Source: JADLGL01 sp963732865
GTDB lineage: Bacteria; Pseudomonadota; Alphaproteobacteria; Rhizobiales; Kaistiaceae
Reading direction: 5' to 3'
Length of the DNA stretch: 64,000 nucleotides
Assembly: GCA_963732865.1 (NCBI GenBank)
Contig: CAVTBC010000001.1
Coordinates: forward strand, 372,001 to 436,000
The notes under the pieces were generated by a model. That model did no database searches. It saw only the letters and a program-made list of their open reading frames with translations, and had not been told where the DNA came from. Below are positions 56,000 to 64,000 of this stretch, piece after piece; the first letter of the stretch is position 1, and each line of letters opens with the position of its first letter. The position numbers and the translations under genes were made by a program.

Positions 56000-57388
56000 A
56001 TGACCTTTGCTCCTATTCATGTCATCGGCGGCGGGCTCGCCGGCTCCGAGGCCGCGTGGCAGATCGCGCGTTCCGGCGTCCCCGTCGTGCTGCACGAGAT
56101 GCGACCCGAGCGCGCGACGCCAGCGCATCGGACCGACGGCTTCGCCGAGCTCGTCTGCTCCAACTCCTTCCGCTCCGACGATGCCGAAACCAGCGCGGTC
56201 GGGCTCATCCACGAAGAGATGCGCCGGGCGGGCTCCCTCATCATGCGCATGGGCGATATGCATCGCCTGCCCGCGGGCAGCGCCCTCGCCGTCGATCGTA
56301 ACGGCTTCTCGGCGGCAGTGAGCGCGGCGCTGATGGCCGAGCCGCTGATCAGTATCGCCCGCGGCGAAGTCGCCGGTCTGCCGCCGGCCGAATGGGACAG
56401 CGTCGTCATCGCCACCGGGCCATTGACCTCGCCGGATCTGGCCAAGGCGATCACCGATCTCACCGGCGAAGATGCCCTCGCCTTCTTCGATGCAATCGCG
56501 CCGATTGTGCAGTTCGACACGATCGACCAGAGCGTCGCCTGGTTCCAGTCGCGCTACGATAAGCAGGGCCCCGGCGGTACCGGACGCGACTATCTCAACT
56601 GCCCGCTCGACCGCGACCAATATGAGGCGTTCGTCGACGCGGTGATCGCCGGCGAAAAGACCGCGTTCCACGAATGGGAAGGCACGCCCTATTTCGAGGG
56701 CTGCCTGCCGATCGAAGTGATGGCGGCGCGCGGACGCGAGACGCTGCGCTATGGACCGATGAAGCCGGTCGGGCTGACCAATGCGCACAGGCCGGACGAG
56801 AAGGCCTACGCCGTCGTGCAGCTGCGCCAAGACAATGCGCTGGGCACGCTGTGGAACATGGTCGGCTTCCAGACCAAGCTGCGCTACCGTGAGCAACTGC
56901 GCATCTTCCGCATGATCCCGGGCCTGGAGAATGCCGAGTTCGCGCGCCTCGGCGGGCTGCACCGCAACACCTATCTCGATTCGCCGAACCTCCTCGACGC
57001 CACACTGCGGCTAAAGGCGATGCCACGCCTGCGCTTCGCCGGACAGATCACCGGCTGCGAGGGCTATGTCGAATCGGCGGCGATCGGCCTTCTTGCCGGA
57101 CGCTTCGCCGCCGCCGAACGGCTGGGCGTTGCGTCGTCACCGCCGCCTGTCACGACCGCTTTCGGTGCGCTGCTCGCCCACATCACCGGCGGTCACCTCT
57201 ACTCGGACGAACCGGGCAAGCGCTCGTTCCAGCCGATGAACGTCAATTTCGGGCTCTTTCCGCCGATCGAGATGCCGAAAGCCAAGCGGGCCGAGCGCGG
57301 TGCGGCACGCAAGCGCGCGCTGGCTGCCCGCGCCCTTGCCGATCTCGGCACCTGGCTCGGCGACAGCGAACGCGTTGCGGCGGAGTAG
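56000..57388 (+). CDS. trmFO: Methylenetetrahydrofolate-tRNA-(uracil-5-)-methyltransferase
   Basis: A 462-residue FAD enzyme that makes m5U54 in tRNA using methylenetetrahydrofolate and NAD(P)H. The FAD motif VIGGGLAGSEAAWQIA is at the N-terminus, followed by HEMRPERATPAHRTDGFAELVCSNSFRSDD (with the first catalytic Cys) and YFEGCLPIEVMAARGRETLRYGPMKPVGL (second Cys). The C-terminal FAD segment is GQITGCEGYVESAAIGLLAG. Its stop codon abuts the stop of the convergent phytoene-synthase-like gene. Confidence 0.96.
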   Translation: MTFAPIHVIGGGLAGSEAAWQIARSGVPVVLHEMRPERATPAHRTDGFAELVCSNSFRSDDAETSAVGLIHEEMRRAGSLIMRMGDMHRLPAGSALAVDRNGFSAAVSAALMAEPLISIARGEVAGLPPAEWDSVVIATGPLTSPDLAKAITDLTGEDALAFFDAIAPIVQFDTIDQSVAWFQSRYDKQGPGGTGRDYLNCPLDRDQYEAFVDAVIAGEKTAFHEWEGTPYFEGCLPIEVMAARGRETLRYGPMKPVGLTNAHRPDEKAYAVVQLRQDNALGTLWNMVGFQTKLRYREQLRIFRMIPGLENAEFARLGGLHRNTYLDSPNLLDATLRLKAMPRLRFAGQITGCEGYVESAAIGLLAGRFAAAERLGVASSPPPVTTAFGALLAHITGGHLYSDEPGKRSFQPMNVNFGLFPPIEMPKAKRAERGAARKRALAARALADLGTWLGDSERVAAE

Positions 57389-58234
57389 CTAACGAAGGCC
57401 TTTTCGCGCCGCACGCCGCAGGCGCAACTGACGCCGCCAGCGCGGCAGCATCGCCTGCGGATCGAACGGCCGGGCGAAATCGAGGCGAGCAAGGTCCTGC
57501 CCGACAAGCGCGAGCGGCAGAAACGCCGGCGCCGTTGCGGGCGGCAGCACCTGGCTGGCGGCGACGGCCTTGGCCAGATGATTGCGCGCCACATCACGAA
57601 GTCCGGTTAGCGCCCACTTCAATTCGGACGACGCACGGGCCGCGAAAATATCTTCGACATCGACGCCCTCCGCCACAAAGCGATCGCGCGGCAGGAAGAG
57701 CTGCCGCCGCTTCGCATCAATACCTAAGCGGCGAAGTCCGTCGCGCAGAGCCAGTGCCACGCCCGCATGGCCGGCGGCATCGGCGGATCCTACGTCGTTG
57801 CCGCTGGCGAGCACCAAAGCGCCCAGTTGCACCAGAGCCGACGCGGTCTCGCCGGCATAGCCTTCGAAGTCGGCCATGCCCGGCATCGGGTCGTTGTAGA
57901 GGTCGAAGATGCGCGCCGTCAGCAGTGCGTCGAATGCCGGGCGCGGCAGACGGAAGGCGGTGATGGTTTGCAGCAACGCTTCGGCGAGCGGATTGCCGCC
58001 GGCCTCGTTGTTGGCGACCGCGTCGCGCCACCATTGCATGCGAATCTCGCCGAGCGCCGGTTCGGTCACGGCAAAGCGGATGCGCGTTATCTCGGCGTCG
58101 AAAGCATGCAGCGCGAAGAGATGCCTCCGCGCCGCTTCAGGCGCGAACAGGTCGGCGATGAACCGGTCGGGATCGCGGTCACGCACAATGTCGGCGGCTT
58201 GCTGAAAGGCATCCATCCTATCGAGATGGTGCAA
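57389..58234 (-). CDS. Squalene/phytoene synthase family protein (NDUFAF6-like)
   Basis: A 281-residue protein of the squalene/phytoene synthase superfamily. It has FALHAFDAEITRIRFAVTEPALGEIRMQWWRDAV, which is close to the NDUFAF6 (complex I assembly) branch, and YNDPMPGMADFEGYAGETASALVQL at the second site. The Asp-rich metal motifs of true prenyl synthases (DxxxD) are poorly kept, so an enzymatic role is doubtful; a respiratory complex assembly role is possible by homology. Last gene of the yajC-secD-secF operon, nine bases after the Mth938-like gene. Confidence 0.83.
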   Translation of the reverse strand: MHHLDRMDAFQQAADIVRDRDPDRFIADLFAPEAARRHLFALHAFDAEITRIRFAVTEPALGEIRMQWWRDAVANNEAGGNPLAEALLQTITAFRLPRPAFDALLTARIFDLYNDPMPGMADFEGYAGETASALVQLGALVLASGNDVGSADAAGHAGVALALRDGLRRLGIDAKRRQLFLPRDRFVAEGVDVEDIFAARASSELKWALTGLRDVARNHLAKAVAASQVLPPATAPAFLPLALVGQDLARLDFARPFDPQAMLPRWRRQLRLRRAARKGLR

Positions 58235-58243
58235 ATCGGCCGG

Positions 58244-58646
58244 TCAGTCCACCGCGATCAACGCCGCGGCGACCCGCCGGTCTTCGGCGAGGAGCACGTT
58301 GAAGGTGCGCACGGCCGCGCCGGTCGACATCGCATCCGTGGAGATGGACGCATCGCGCAGGCGTTCGGCCAAGTCCGGCGGCACCCGGCGCGGTCCGGCG
58401 CCGGCGCCGATGAGCAGGATGTCGATATCGGCCGCCTCCTCAAACACGCGCACCAAAGACGCCGCGTCGATGGCGTCAAAGGCTGCGGGCGGCCAGCCAT
58501 AGATCCCGCTCGGCAGACACAGGATGGAACCGCGATGCGACATCTGCGCAAAACGGAAGCCGCCATTGCCATAGGCATCAATCGGAGCGCGGCCGGGAAA
58601 ATGCGCCTGCCGGATGATCGTACCCGGCGTCGGTCGGGTCCGCCAT
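58244..58646 (-). CDS. Mth938-like domain protein (DUF498/NDUFAF3-like, frame-disrupted)
   Basis: About 133 residues after one correction. The start (MADPTDAG) overlaps the secF stop (TAATG). After an extra base at about 58622 the body runs IIRQAHFPGRAPIDAYGNGGFRFA, MSHRGSILCLPSGIYGWPP, DILLIGAGAGPRRVPPDL and TGAAVRTFNVLLAEDRRVAAALIAV, matching the Mth938-like family. In eukaryotes the homologue NDUFAF3 is a complex I assembly factor; next to the NDUFAF6-like gene this makes a suggestive pair. Confidence 0.85.
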
Positions 58647-59617
58647 TATTCGCCGGCGGGCTTGGTGCTCGCCTGCCCTGCCTCGGCCTTGTCGTCCTTG
58701 TCCAGCTGGTCGCCGCGGAGCTTCATGAAGATGAGGACCGGGGCGGCGATGAAGATCGACGAATAGGTGCCGATGGCGACGCCGAAGATCATCGCGGCAA
58801 CGAACGAGCGAATGACATCGCCGCCGAAAATGAACAGCGCCCAAAGCGCCAGCCACGTCGTCAGCGAGGTGACGGTGGTGCGCGTCAGCGTCTCGTTGAT
58901 GGCGCGGTCGATCAGTTCGCCAACGGGCACGCGCTTGTATTTGCGCAGCGTCTCACGGATGCGGTCATAGACGACGACGGTATCGTTGAGCGAATAGCCG
59001 ACGATGGTCAGAATGGCCGCGATGCTCGTGAGGTCGAAGTTGAGTTTGACGACGGCGAAGAAGCCGAGCGTCATGATGACATCGTGCAGCGTGGCGATGA
59101 TGGCGCCGACGGCGAACTGCCATTCGAAGCGGAACCAGACATAGATCATGATCGCCAGCATCGCGATCACGGCGGAGATGACGCCGTCGCGCGCGAGTTC
59201 GCTCGAGACGCGCGGGCCGACGACCTCCTGGCTGATCTGCCCCATATCCGAGAGGGCATCGCGCGCCGCGGACAGGACCTGTTGCTGCTCCTGTTCGCCG
59301 CCCGCCGGAAGGCCGATGCGAACCGAAATGCTCTGACCGCCATTCAGCGAATTGGTGACGGCCTGAACGTCAACGCCGCCAATGCCGATCGCCCCCATGC
59401 GCGACCGGACCTCGGCGATGTCATCGATGGTGACGGTGTTGTCCTCGGGCTGGATGGTGAGAACCGTCCCGCCCTTGAAATCGATGCCGTAGTTGGGGCC
59501 GACGGTGACGAACAGGATCGCCGCAACGATGCTGAGGACCAGCGACACCGGGAAGACGATGCGGCGCAGCCGCATGAATTTGATGGTGGTACCATCGGGG
59601 ATAAGGCGGATGGACAT
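58646..59617 (-). CDS. secF: Protein translocase subunit SecF
   Basis: A 323-residue inner-membrane protein that, with SecD, uses the proton gradient to complete protein export. It has the N-terminal span, the periplasmic P-domain starting NYGIDFKGGT, and the conserved block YSLNDTVVVYDRIRE with five C-terminal spans. The acidic, Gln-rich tail ends near KPAGE. It follows secD by 17 bases and overlaps the next gene by one base. Confidence 0.96.
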   Translation of the reverse strand: MSIRLIPDGTTIKFMRLRRIVFPVSLVLSIVAAILFVTVGPNYGIDFKGGTVLTIQPEDNTVTIDDIAEVRSRMGAIGIGGVDVQAVTNSLNGGQSISVRIGLPAGGEQEQQQVLSAARDALSDMGQISQEVVGPRVSSELARDGVISAVIAMLAIMIYVWFRFEWQFAVGAIIATLHDVIMTLGFFAVVKLNFDLTSIAAILTIVGYSLNDTVVVYDRIRETLRKYKRVPVGELIDRAINETLTRTTVTSLTTWLALWALFIFGGDVIRSFVAAMIFGVAIGTYSSIFIAAPVLIFMKLRGDQLDKDDKAEAGQASTKPAGE

Positions 59618-59634
59618 GGCTTACGCTCCGCCTC

Positions 59635-61290
59635 TCAAATCGTGATCGCGACGGGGCGCCGGCGGCGCACCCAGATTGAAACCATCATGCGGGTCACCAG
59701 GAAGGCGGTGAACAGCGTCGTCATGATGCCGATGCCGAGCGTGACGGCGAAGCCCTTGATCGGGCCGGAGCCGAAATAGAACAGGACGGCGGCGGCGATC
59801 AGCGTCGTGATGTTGGCGTCGAGAATCGTATTGAGCGCTCGCTGGAAGCCGAGATCGATCGCCTGGATCGCCGACCTCCCCGATCGAAATTCCTCGCGTA
59901 TGCGCTCGTAGATCAGCACGTTGGCATCGACGGCCGTGCCGACGATCAAGACGATGCCGGCGATGCCCGGCAGGGTCAGCGTCGCCCCGAGCAGCGTCAT
60001 CACGGCGAAGATCATCACGAGATTGAGGATCACCGCGATATTGGCGAGAACGCCAAGGAAGCCATAGACGAGCATCATGAACGCGACGACGACGACCGTG
60101 GCGACGACCGCGGCGATCTCGCCGGCGCGGATCGAATCGGCGCCGAGGCCGGCGCTGACGGTTCGCTCCTCGACGATCGTCAGCCCGACCGGGAGAGCGC
60201 CAGCGCGCAGCAGGATGGCGAGATCATTCGCCGTCGCGGCGGTGAAATTGCCCTCAATCTGACCGCTGCCGCCGAGGATCGCGCTGTTGATCACCGGCGC
60301 CGAAATCACCTGATCGTCTAGAATGATCGCGAACTGCCGGCCGATATTGTTCTGCGTCACCTGCGCGAAGGCCTGTGCACCCGCGGTGTCGAGGCGGAAG
60401 CTGACGACCCATTGACCCGTCGTCTGATCGAGCCGCGTCTGGGCATCGATCAGGTTTTGGCCACGCACCTGGGCCGGGCCAACAATGTAGTAGCCGCCAG
60501 GATTGTTGGCGTCCGGGTAGATGAGTTCGCCATTCGTCGCGTCCACGTTCGCCTGAGCGGTCGCCTGGCTTACCAGTCCGTTGCTGACAACCATGTTGAA
60601 GGTCATCTGCGCCGTGCGGCCGATGATGTCCTTGAGGCGCTGCGGATCGTCCAGACCCGGAACCTCGACGAGGATGCGGTCGGCGCCCTCGCGCTGAATG
60701 CTTGGCTCGGTCGTGCCGAGTTCGTTGACGCGGGTGCTGATGACCTGGATCGACTGCGCGACGAGGCTGCGCATGCGCTCGGTCAGGCCGCTGTCATTGT
60801 AGGTGAAGCGGAACAGACCGGTCTCGACTTCAGTGAGATCAAATTCGTAGGTGCTCGCCTGGCCGGTGACCGCGTTGCTCAGCGGATTGCGCAGCGTCGC
60901 CAGCCGCTCCCGCGCCTCCTGCAACTGCGTGGCGTCGTCGATGCGAACCTGCACGTAGCAGTTCGGCGACCCTTCCGTGGCGCAGTTGTTGGCGATCTGA
61001 TCGCGGGTGCTGAGGCCGGAGTAGGAAACGGCCGGGTCCTGTCGGAGGATGCCCCGCACTTCGCCCGACAAGGTCCCGAGCTGATCGGCGACGAAGCCCT
61101 GCCGATCGAGCTGATAGAGCAGCGAGGAGCCGCCCTGCAGGTCGAGGCCGAGGACGACCTGCTGCCTCGGCATCCAACTCGGCCAATTGGCCACCGTCTC
61201 CTTCGAGAAGAAGTTGGGAATGACAACAACAATGGCGGCCAGGATCACGGCGATGATAAACGCCATCGACCAACGGCTGAGATGCAGCAT
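59635..61290 (-). CDS. secD: Protein translocase subunit SecD
   Basis: A 551-residue partner of SecF with six transmembrane segments. Landmarks: VLGLDLQGGSSLLYQLD near residue 50, ADRILVEVPGLDDPQRLKDIIG near 215, GSGQIEGNFT in the periplasmic domain near 350, and IVGTAVDANVLIYERIREE near 455 with the functionally important Asp. It assists late stages of translocation across the inner membrane. Order yajC-secD-secF is standard. Confidence 0.96.
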   Translation of the reverse strand: MLHLSRWSMAFIIAVILAAIVVVIPNFFSKETVANWPSWMPRQQVVLGLDLQGGSSLLYQLDRQGFVADQLGTLSGEVRGILRQDPAVSYSGLSTRDQIANNCATEGSPNCYVQVRIDDATQLQEARERLATLRNPLSNAVTGQASTYEFDLTEVETGLFRFTYNDSGLTERMRSLVAQSIQVISTRVNELGTTEPSIQREGADRILVEVPGLDDPQRLKDIIGRTAQMTFNMVVSNGLVSQATAQANVDATNGELIYPDANNPGGYYIVGPAQVRGQNLIDAQTRLDQTTGQWVVSFRLDTAGAQAFAQVTQNNIGRQFAIILDDQVISAPVINSAILGGSGQIEGNFTAATANDLAILLRAGALPVGLTIVEERTVSAGLGADSIRAGEIAAVVATVVVVAFMMLVYGFLGVLANIAVILNLVMIFAVMTLLGATLTLPGIAGIVLIVGTAVDANVLIYERIREEFRSGRSAIQAIDLGFQRALNTILDANITTLIAAAVLFYFGSGPIKGFAVTLGIGIMTTLFTAFLVTRMMVSIWVRRRRPVAITI

Positions 61291-61314
61291 CGCGCTACTC
61301 CGATGGCCTTAGCT

Positions 61315-61659
61315 TCAACTGTCTTCCTTCACGGGCTCGCCCTTGGACCGAACTTCCGTAACCGCCGCGCGGGAGATTCGCACCCGCGTACCCTCAGCGA
61401 TTTCGACCTGAAGCTCGTCGTCTCCCTCAGCAACGACCTTCGATATCTTGCCAATAAGGCCGCCGCTGGTCACAACCGTGTCACCACGACGAACCTTGGA
61501 CATCATCTCCCGGTGCGCCTTCATGCGGGTCTGCTGCGGCCGGAAGATCATGAAATAGAACATGATGCCGAAAATGAGCAGAAGCGGCACGATGGACAGA
61601 AGCCCGCTCGGATCCGTCGTAGTCGCGGCGTCCTGGGCAAAGGCAGGTGTCACCAACAT
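61315..61659 (-). CDS. yajC: Preprotein translocase subunit YajC
   Basis: A 114-residue single-span protein: a hydrophobic helix (IVPLLLIFGIMFYFMIF) followed by RPQQTRMKAHREMMSKVRRGDTVVTSGGLIGKI, the diagnostic YajC block. It joins the SecDF holo-translocon. First gene of the operon; the promoter must lie in the 180-base divergent gap shared with the DUF815 gene. Confidence 0.95.
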   Translation of the reverse strand: MLVTPAFAQDAATTTDPSGLLSIVPLLLIFGIMFYFMIFRPQQTRMKAHREMMSKVRRGDTVVTSGGLIGKISKVVAEGDDELQVEIAEGTRVRISRAAVTEVRSKGEPVKEDS

Positions 61660-61839
61660 TAAAGGCTCCTTGGGCTCCGAATTCTGCGGATATCATTTCT
61701 CGAACCGGGGGCATCTGAACCGCAGCGGCCGGGAAATTGGCGCGGACTATAGCGATGCGACCTATGGCTGGCAAACCGCTAATGCAGTGATTCTGCGACA
61801 AGGTTCCGCACAGGCCAACCCCAGCTACCGAGCGACACA

Positions 61840-62718
61840 ATGACTGACCTTTCCAGCATCGCCGACCGCCTCGATCGGCTGCTCGCAGCCCTTGAACGGA
61901 TGGCGCCCGCCGCCGCCCCCCTTCCCGATTTTGCCGCCGCCGATGCGTTCCTTTGGGAGGTAGAGCGCCAGCGCCTGACGCCGGTGACCAACGTCAACCG
62001 TGTCGGTCTTGGTCTGCTGCGGGGCATCGATCAGGTGCGTGACCTGCTTCTCGGCAATACGCGGCGCTTTGCCGCCGGTCTGCCGGCCAACAACGCGCTG
62101 CTCTGGGGCGCCCGCGGCATGGGCAAGAGCTCCCTGGTCAAGGCCGCCCATGCGACGGTGAACGCGGAAACCAGCGGTCTGAAGCTGATCGAGATCCATC
62201 GCGAAGACGTCCATTCGCTGCCGCAGCTGATGGAACTGCTGCGCGGCGACACCCACCGCTTCATCTTGTTCTGCGACGACCTTTCCTTCGAATCTGCCGA
62301 CACCGCGTACAAATCGCTCAAGGCGGCGCTGGAAGGCGGCATCGACGGCCGGCCCGCCAACACCTTGCTCTACGCCACGTCGAACCGCCGCCATCTGATG
62401 CCGCGGGAGATGGTCGACAATGAGCGGCAGACCGCAATCACGCCGCATGAGGCGGTCGAGGAGAAGGTGTCCCTCAGCGACCGATTCGGTCTTTGGCTCG
62501 GCTTTCATGCCTGCAGCCAGGACGATTATCTCGCGATGGTGCGCGGCTATGCCGACCGGCTTGGCCTTGCGACCGATGCCGAAAAGCTACGGATGGAAGC
62601 GCTGGAATGGGCCGCCACAAGGGGCGCTCGCTCAGGCCGCGTGGCCTGGCAATTCATTCTCGATCTCGCCGGACGCCTCGGCGTCCGGCTGGACGGTGCG
62701 GATCAGTTGGTCAAATAG
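61840..62718 (+). CDS. DUF815 family AAA-type ATP-binding protein
   Basis: A 292-residue P-loop ATPase: Walker A WGARGMGKSSLV (residues 88-99), Walker B FILFCDDLSFE (near residue 143), then YATSNRRHLMPREMVDNERQ and a sensor region GLWLGFHACSQDDYL. It is the typical DUF815 protein of alphaproteobacteria, an uncharacterised AAA-type ATPase often found near yajC-secDF. It shares the divergent promoter region with yajC. Its last 16 bases overlap the convergent LysM gene. Confidence 0.88.
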   Translation: MTDLSSIADRLDRLLAALERMAPAAAPLPDFAAADAFLWEVERQRLTPVTNVNRVGLGLLRGIDQVRDLLLGNTRRFAAGLPANNALLWGARGMGKSSLVKAAHATVNAETSGLKLIEIHREDVHSLPQLMELLRGDTHRFILFCDDLSFESADTAYKSLKAALEGGIDGRPANTLLYATSNRRHLMPREMVDNERQTAITPHEAVEEKVSLSDRFGLWLGFHACSQDDYLAMVRGYADRLGLATDAEKLRMEALEWAATRGARSGRVAWQFILDLAGRLGVRLDGADQLVK

Positions 62719-64000
62719 TCCAGCGGATTGACCGGTGTGGTGCCACGGCGAAGCTCGAAGTGGAGCTGGGCGGCCGTCACTGCACCGGTGTTGCCAGCCT
62801 CGCCGATGACCTGACCGCGGGTCACAACCGCGCCGCGATCGACATTCATCACGCTGAGATGGGCATAGGCGGTGACCCAGTTATCGGCATGCTGGATCAG
62901 GATCAGGTTGCCGTAGCCGGCGATGCCATTGCCCGAGTAGATGACGGTGCCGGCTTCTGAGGCGTGAACGGCCGTCCCGAGCGGGACCGAGATGTTGATG
63001 CCGTCATTGCGCTCTCCGCCCGGCTTCACACCAAAATCGGAGATGACGCGTCCTTCGGCCGGCCAACGGAAGTCGGTTCCCGTGGTCGATGCCTGGGGCG
63101 TCGGCGCCGCCGGCTGCACGTTGGCGACCTGGGCCGGAGCCGCATCGGTTGCCGTATTCGTCGGGGCGGCTGTCGTCGTGTTGGCGACCTGCGCGGGCGG
63201 TGCGGCCGGTGTTGGCGTCGGCGCGGGCGTGGCGGTCGCGGCAACCGTCGTGGTCGGGGCGGGTGTGGTGCCGCCGGCCGGGATCGTCAGCTGCTGGCCG
63301 ATGCGGACCAGATCGTTGGTGGTCAAGCCGTTCGCCGTTGCGAGGGTGCTTACTGAAACACCCGTCTGGCGCGCGATCGAGTAGAGCGTGTCGCCGGTCT
63401 GGACGACATACGTCCCGCCAGCGGCAATGGTGGTCGGCGCCGGCGTCGCGGTCGGCGCGGCAGCGGTCGGCGTGGTGGCCGTCGGTGTCGTGCCGGCGGC
63501 GGTCATCACACCGAGCGGCGCGGGCGGCGCGCCGAGGGCGGCCGTGGTGCCCGGATTCGGGATGACGATGTGCTGGCCGATGGTGAGCGTCGAGGTCTGC
63601 GTCAGACCGTTAGCGCCGGCAATTGCGGCGACGGAAACGCCGTAATTGCGGGAGAGGCTGTACAGCGTCTCGCCGGAGGTGACGACATGCACGGTGCTCT
63701 CGGCGGCCGGAACGGTCGTCACCGCGGCAACCGTGGTGGTCGGATAGGTTGCCGTGGCCGACGGCGTGTAGGTGGCCGTTGCGGGCGGCAGCGCGCCGGT
63801 GGCGATCTGGTCGCCTGTCGCTGTGGTGCCGTTCGCCTGGCCGCCCCGAATCGGATTGGTGCCGATAAGTGCCGGAGGCATGGGCTGCTCATAGGCGCCC
63901 GTCGTGGCGCCGCCGGTTGCTCCGGTGACCGACTGATCGAAGCGGGAACTGGCACAACCGGTGACAAGGGCTGCCAGGACCGCCACCGCGGCGACCGGGT
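62703..64000 (-). CDS. LysM/M23 lipoprotein, NlpD/EnvC-like (5' end outside window)
   Basis: At least 432 residues; the start is upstream of the window edge. The visible start is the end of a lipoprotein signal (VAVLAALVTGC). Two LysM domains follow: VHVVTSGETLYSLSRNYGVS and YVVQTGDTLYSIARQTGVS, separated by Thr/Ala/Pro-rich linkers. The C-terminal LytM (M23) domain lacks its metal ligands: the His and Asp of HxGxD read NDGIN, and the HxH reads QLH, although YAHLS is kept. As in NlpD and EnvC this predicts a non-catalytic activator of cell-wall amidases at division. Pairs with a SurE/Pcm region in many relatives. Confidence 0.88.
   Translation of the reverse strand, partial: PVAAVAVLAALVTGCASSRFDQSVTGATGGATTGAYEQPMPPALIGTNPIRGGQANGTTATGDQIATGALPPATATYTPSATATYPTTTVAAVTTVPAAESTVHVVTSGETLYSLSRNYGVSVAAIAGANGLTQTSTLTIGQHIVIPNPGTTAALGAPPAPLGVMTAAGTTPTATTPTAAAPTATPAPTTIAAGGTYVVQTGDTLYSIARQTGVSVSTLATANGLTTNDLVRIGQQLTIPAGGTTPAPTTTVAATATPAPTPTPAAPPAQVANTTTAAPTNTATDAAPAQVANVQPAAPTPQASTTGTDFRWPAEGRVISDFGVKPGGERNDGINISVPLGTAVHASEAGTVIYSGNGIAGYGNLILIQHADNWVTAYAHLSVMNVDRGAVVTRGQVIGEAGNTGAVTAAQLHFELRRGTTPVNPLDYLTN

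Noticed and set aside
57767..59779. Plus-strand open frame of 670 codons
   Set aside because: Entirely opposite secF, the Mth938-like gene and the phytoene-synthase-like gene; composition (His/Arg/Asp-rich) is that of an antisense frame.
63000..63900. Pro/Ala/Thr codon repeats as a tandem repeat or CRISPR-like array
   Set aside because: They are imperfect codon-level repeats in the linkers between LysM domains, without regular spacing or unique spacers.

Overview
This high-GC window (strong third-position G/C bias) looks like the chromosome of an alphaproteobacterium, most likely of the Hyphomicrobiales (Rhizobiales). The evidence is the gene orders ssb/uvrA and yajC-secD-secF-Mth938-phytoene synthase-like, the alphaproteobacterial GTTC-N7-GTTC LexA boxes in front of uvrA and ssb, and the tgt-queA-cyclophilin-coaD-gyrA block. 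No rRNA, CRISPR array or complete insertion sequence was seen. There is one intact tRNA (Lys-TTT).

Layout. 1-2.7 kb: the end of an iron/cobalamin-type ABC uptake system and a quinone oxidoreductase. 2.7-5.2 kb: panD, then a small surface-sugar type cluster (glycosyltransferase, cupin, HpcH/HpaI aldolase). 5.3-10.9 kb: two large paralogous periplasmic PQQ-dependent dehydrogenases, both with the Asp-x-Asp signature of lanthanide enzymes, separated by 1.6 kb without a convincing gene. 11.5-16.3 kb: a DUF2127 membrane protein, a phytase-like esterase and a DUF1800-DUF1501 pair. 16.5-26.4 kb: ABC exporter, acetyltransferase, lipoprotein, NAD-dependent reductase, beta-barrel protein, alpha-glucosidase, tRNA-Lys and a glycosyltransferase/pyruvyltransferase fusion. 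26.5-35.9 kb: housekeeping block (tgt, queA, three cyclophilins, coaD, gyrA, ssb). 36-38 kb: ArsR-SRPBCC-VOC operon. 37.9-41.6 kb: secreted proteins, two of them sharing an unrecognised domain. 41.7-44.5 kb: accessory stretch with a P63C-domain protein, a micro membrane protein and a CopG-like protein, bordered by relics of neighbouring genes. 44.5-50.1 kb: the NHEJ genes ligD and ku, with palindromic repeats next to and inside ligD. 50.3-54.4 kb: LCCL-domain protein, SOS-regulated uvrA, and a candidate small RNA with anti-Shine-Dalgarno loops. 54.6-64 kb: two beta-barrel paralogues, trmFO, the Sec accessory operon, a DUF815 ATPase and a degenerate LytM/LysM lipoprotein.

A pattern runs across the window. 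At least twelve genes, gyrA included, are split by single-base indels. Thirteen of the fourteen indels I can place are one extra base and one is a missing base, mostly in short homopolymers. Because gyrA is essential and the reading continues perfectly in the next frame, I read most of these as sequence errors rather than decay. The affected genes are annotated at full length with the break stated.

The most interesting biology is the lanthanide-type dehydrogenase pair, the palindromic element inserted in frame in LigD, the three-hairpin sRNA candidate after uvrA, and the P63C accessory module flanked by copies of the ligD 3' end.
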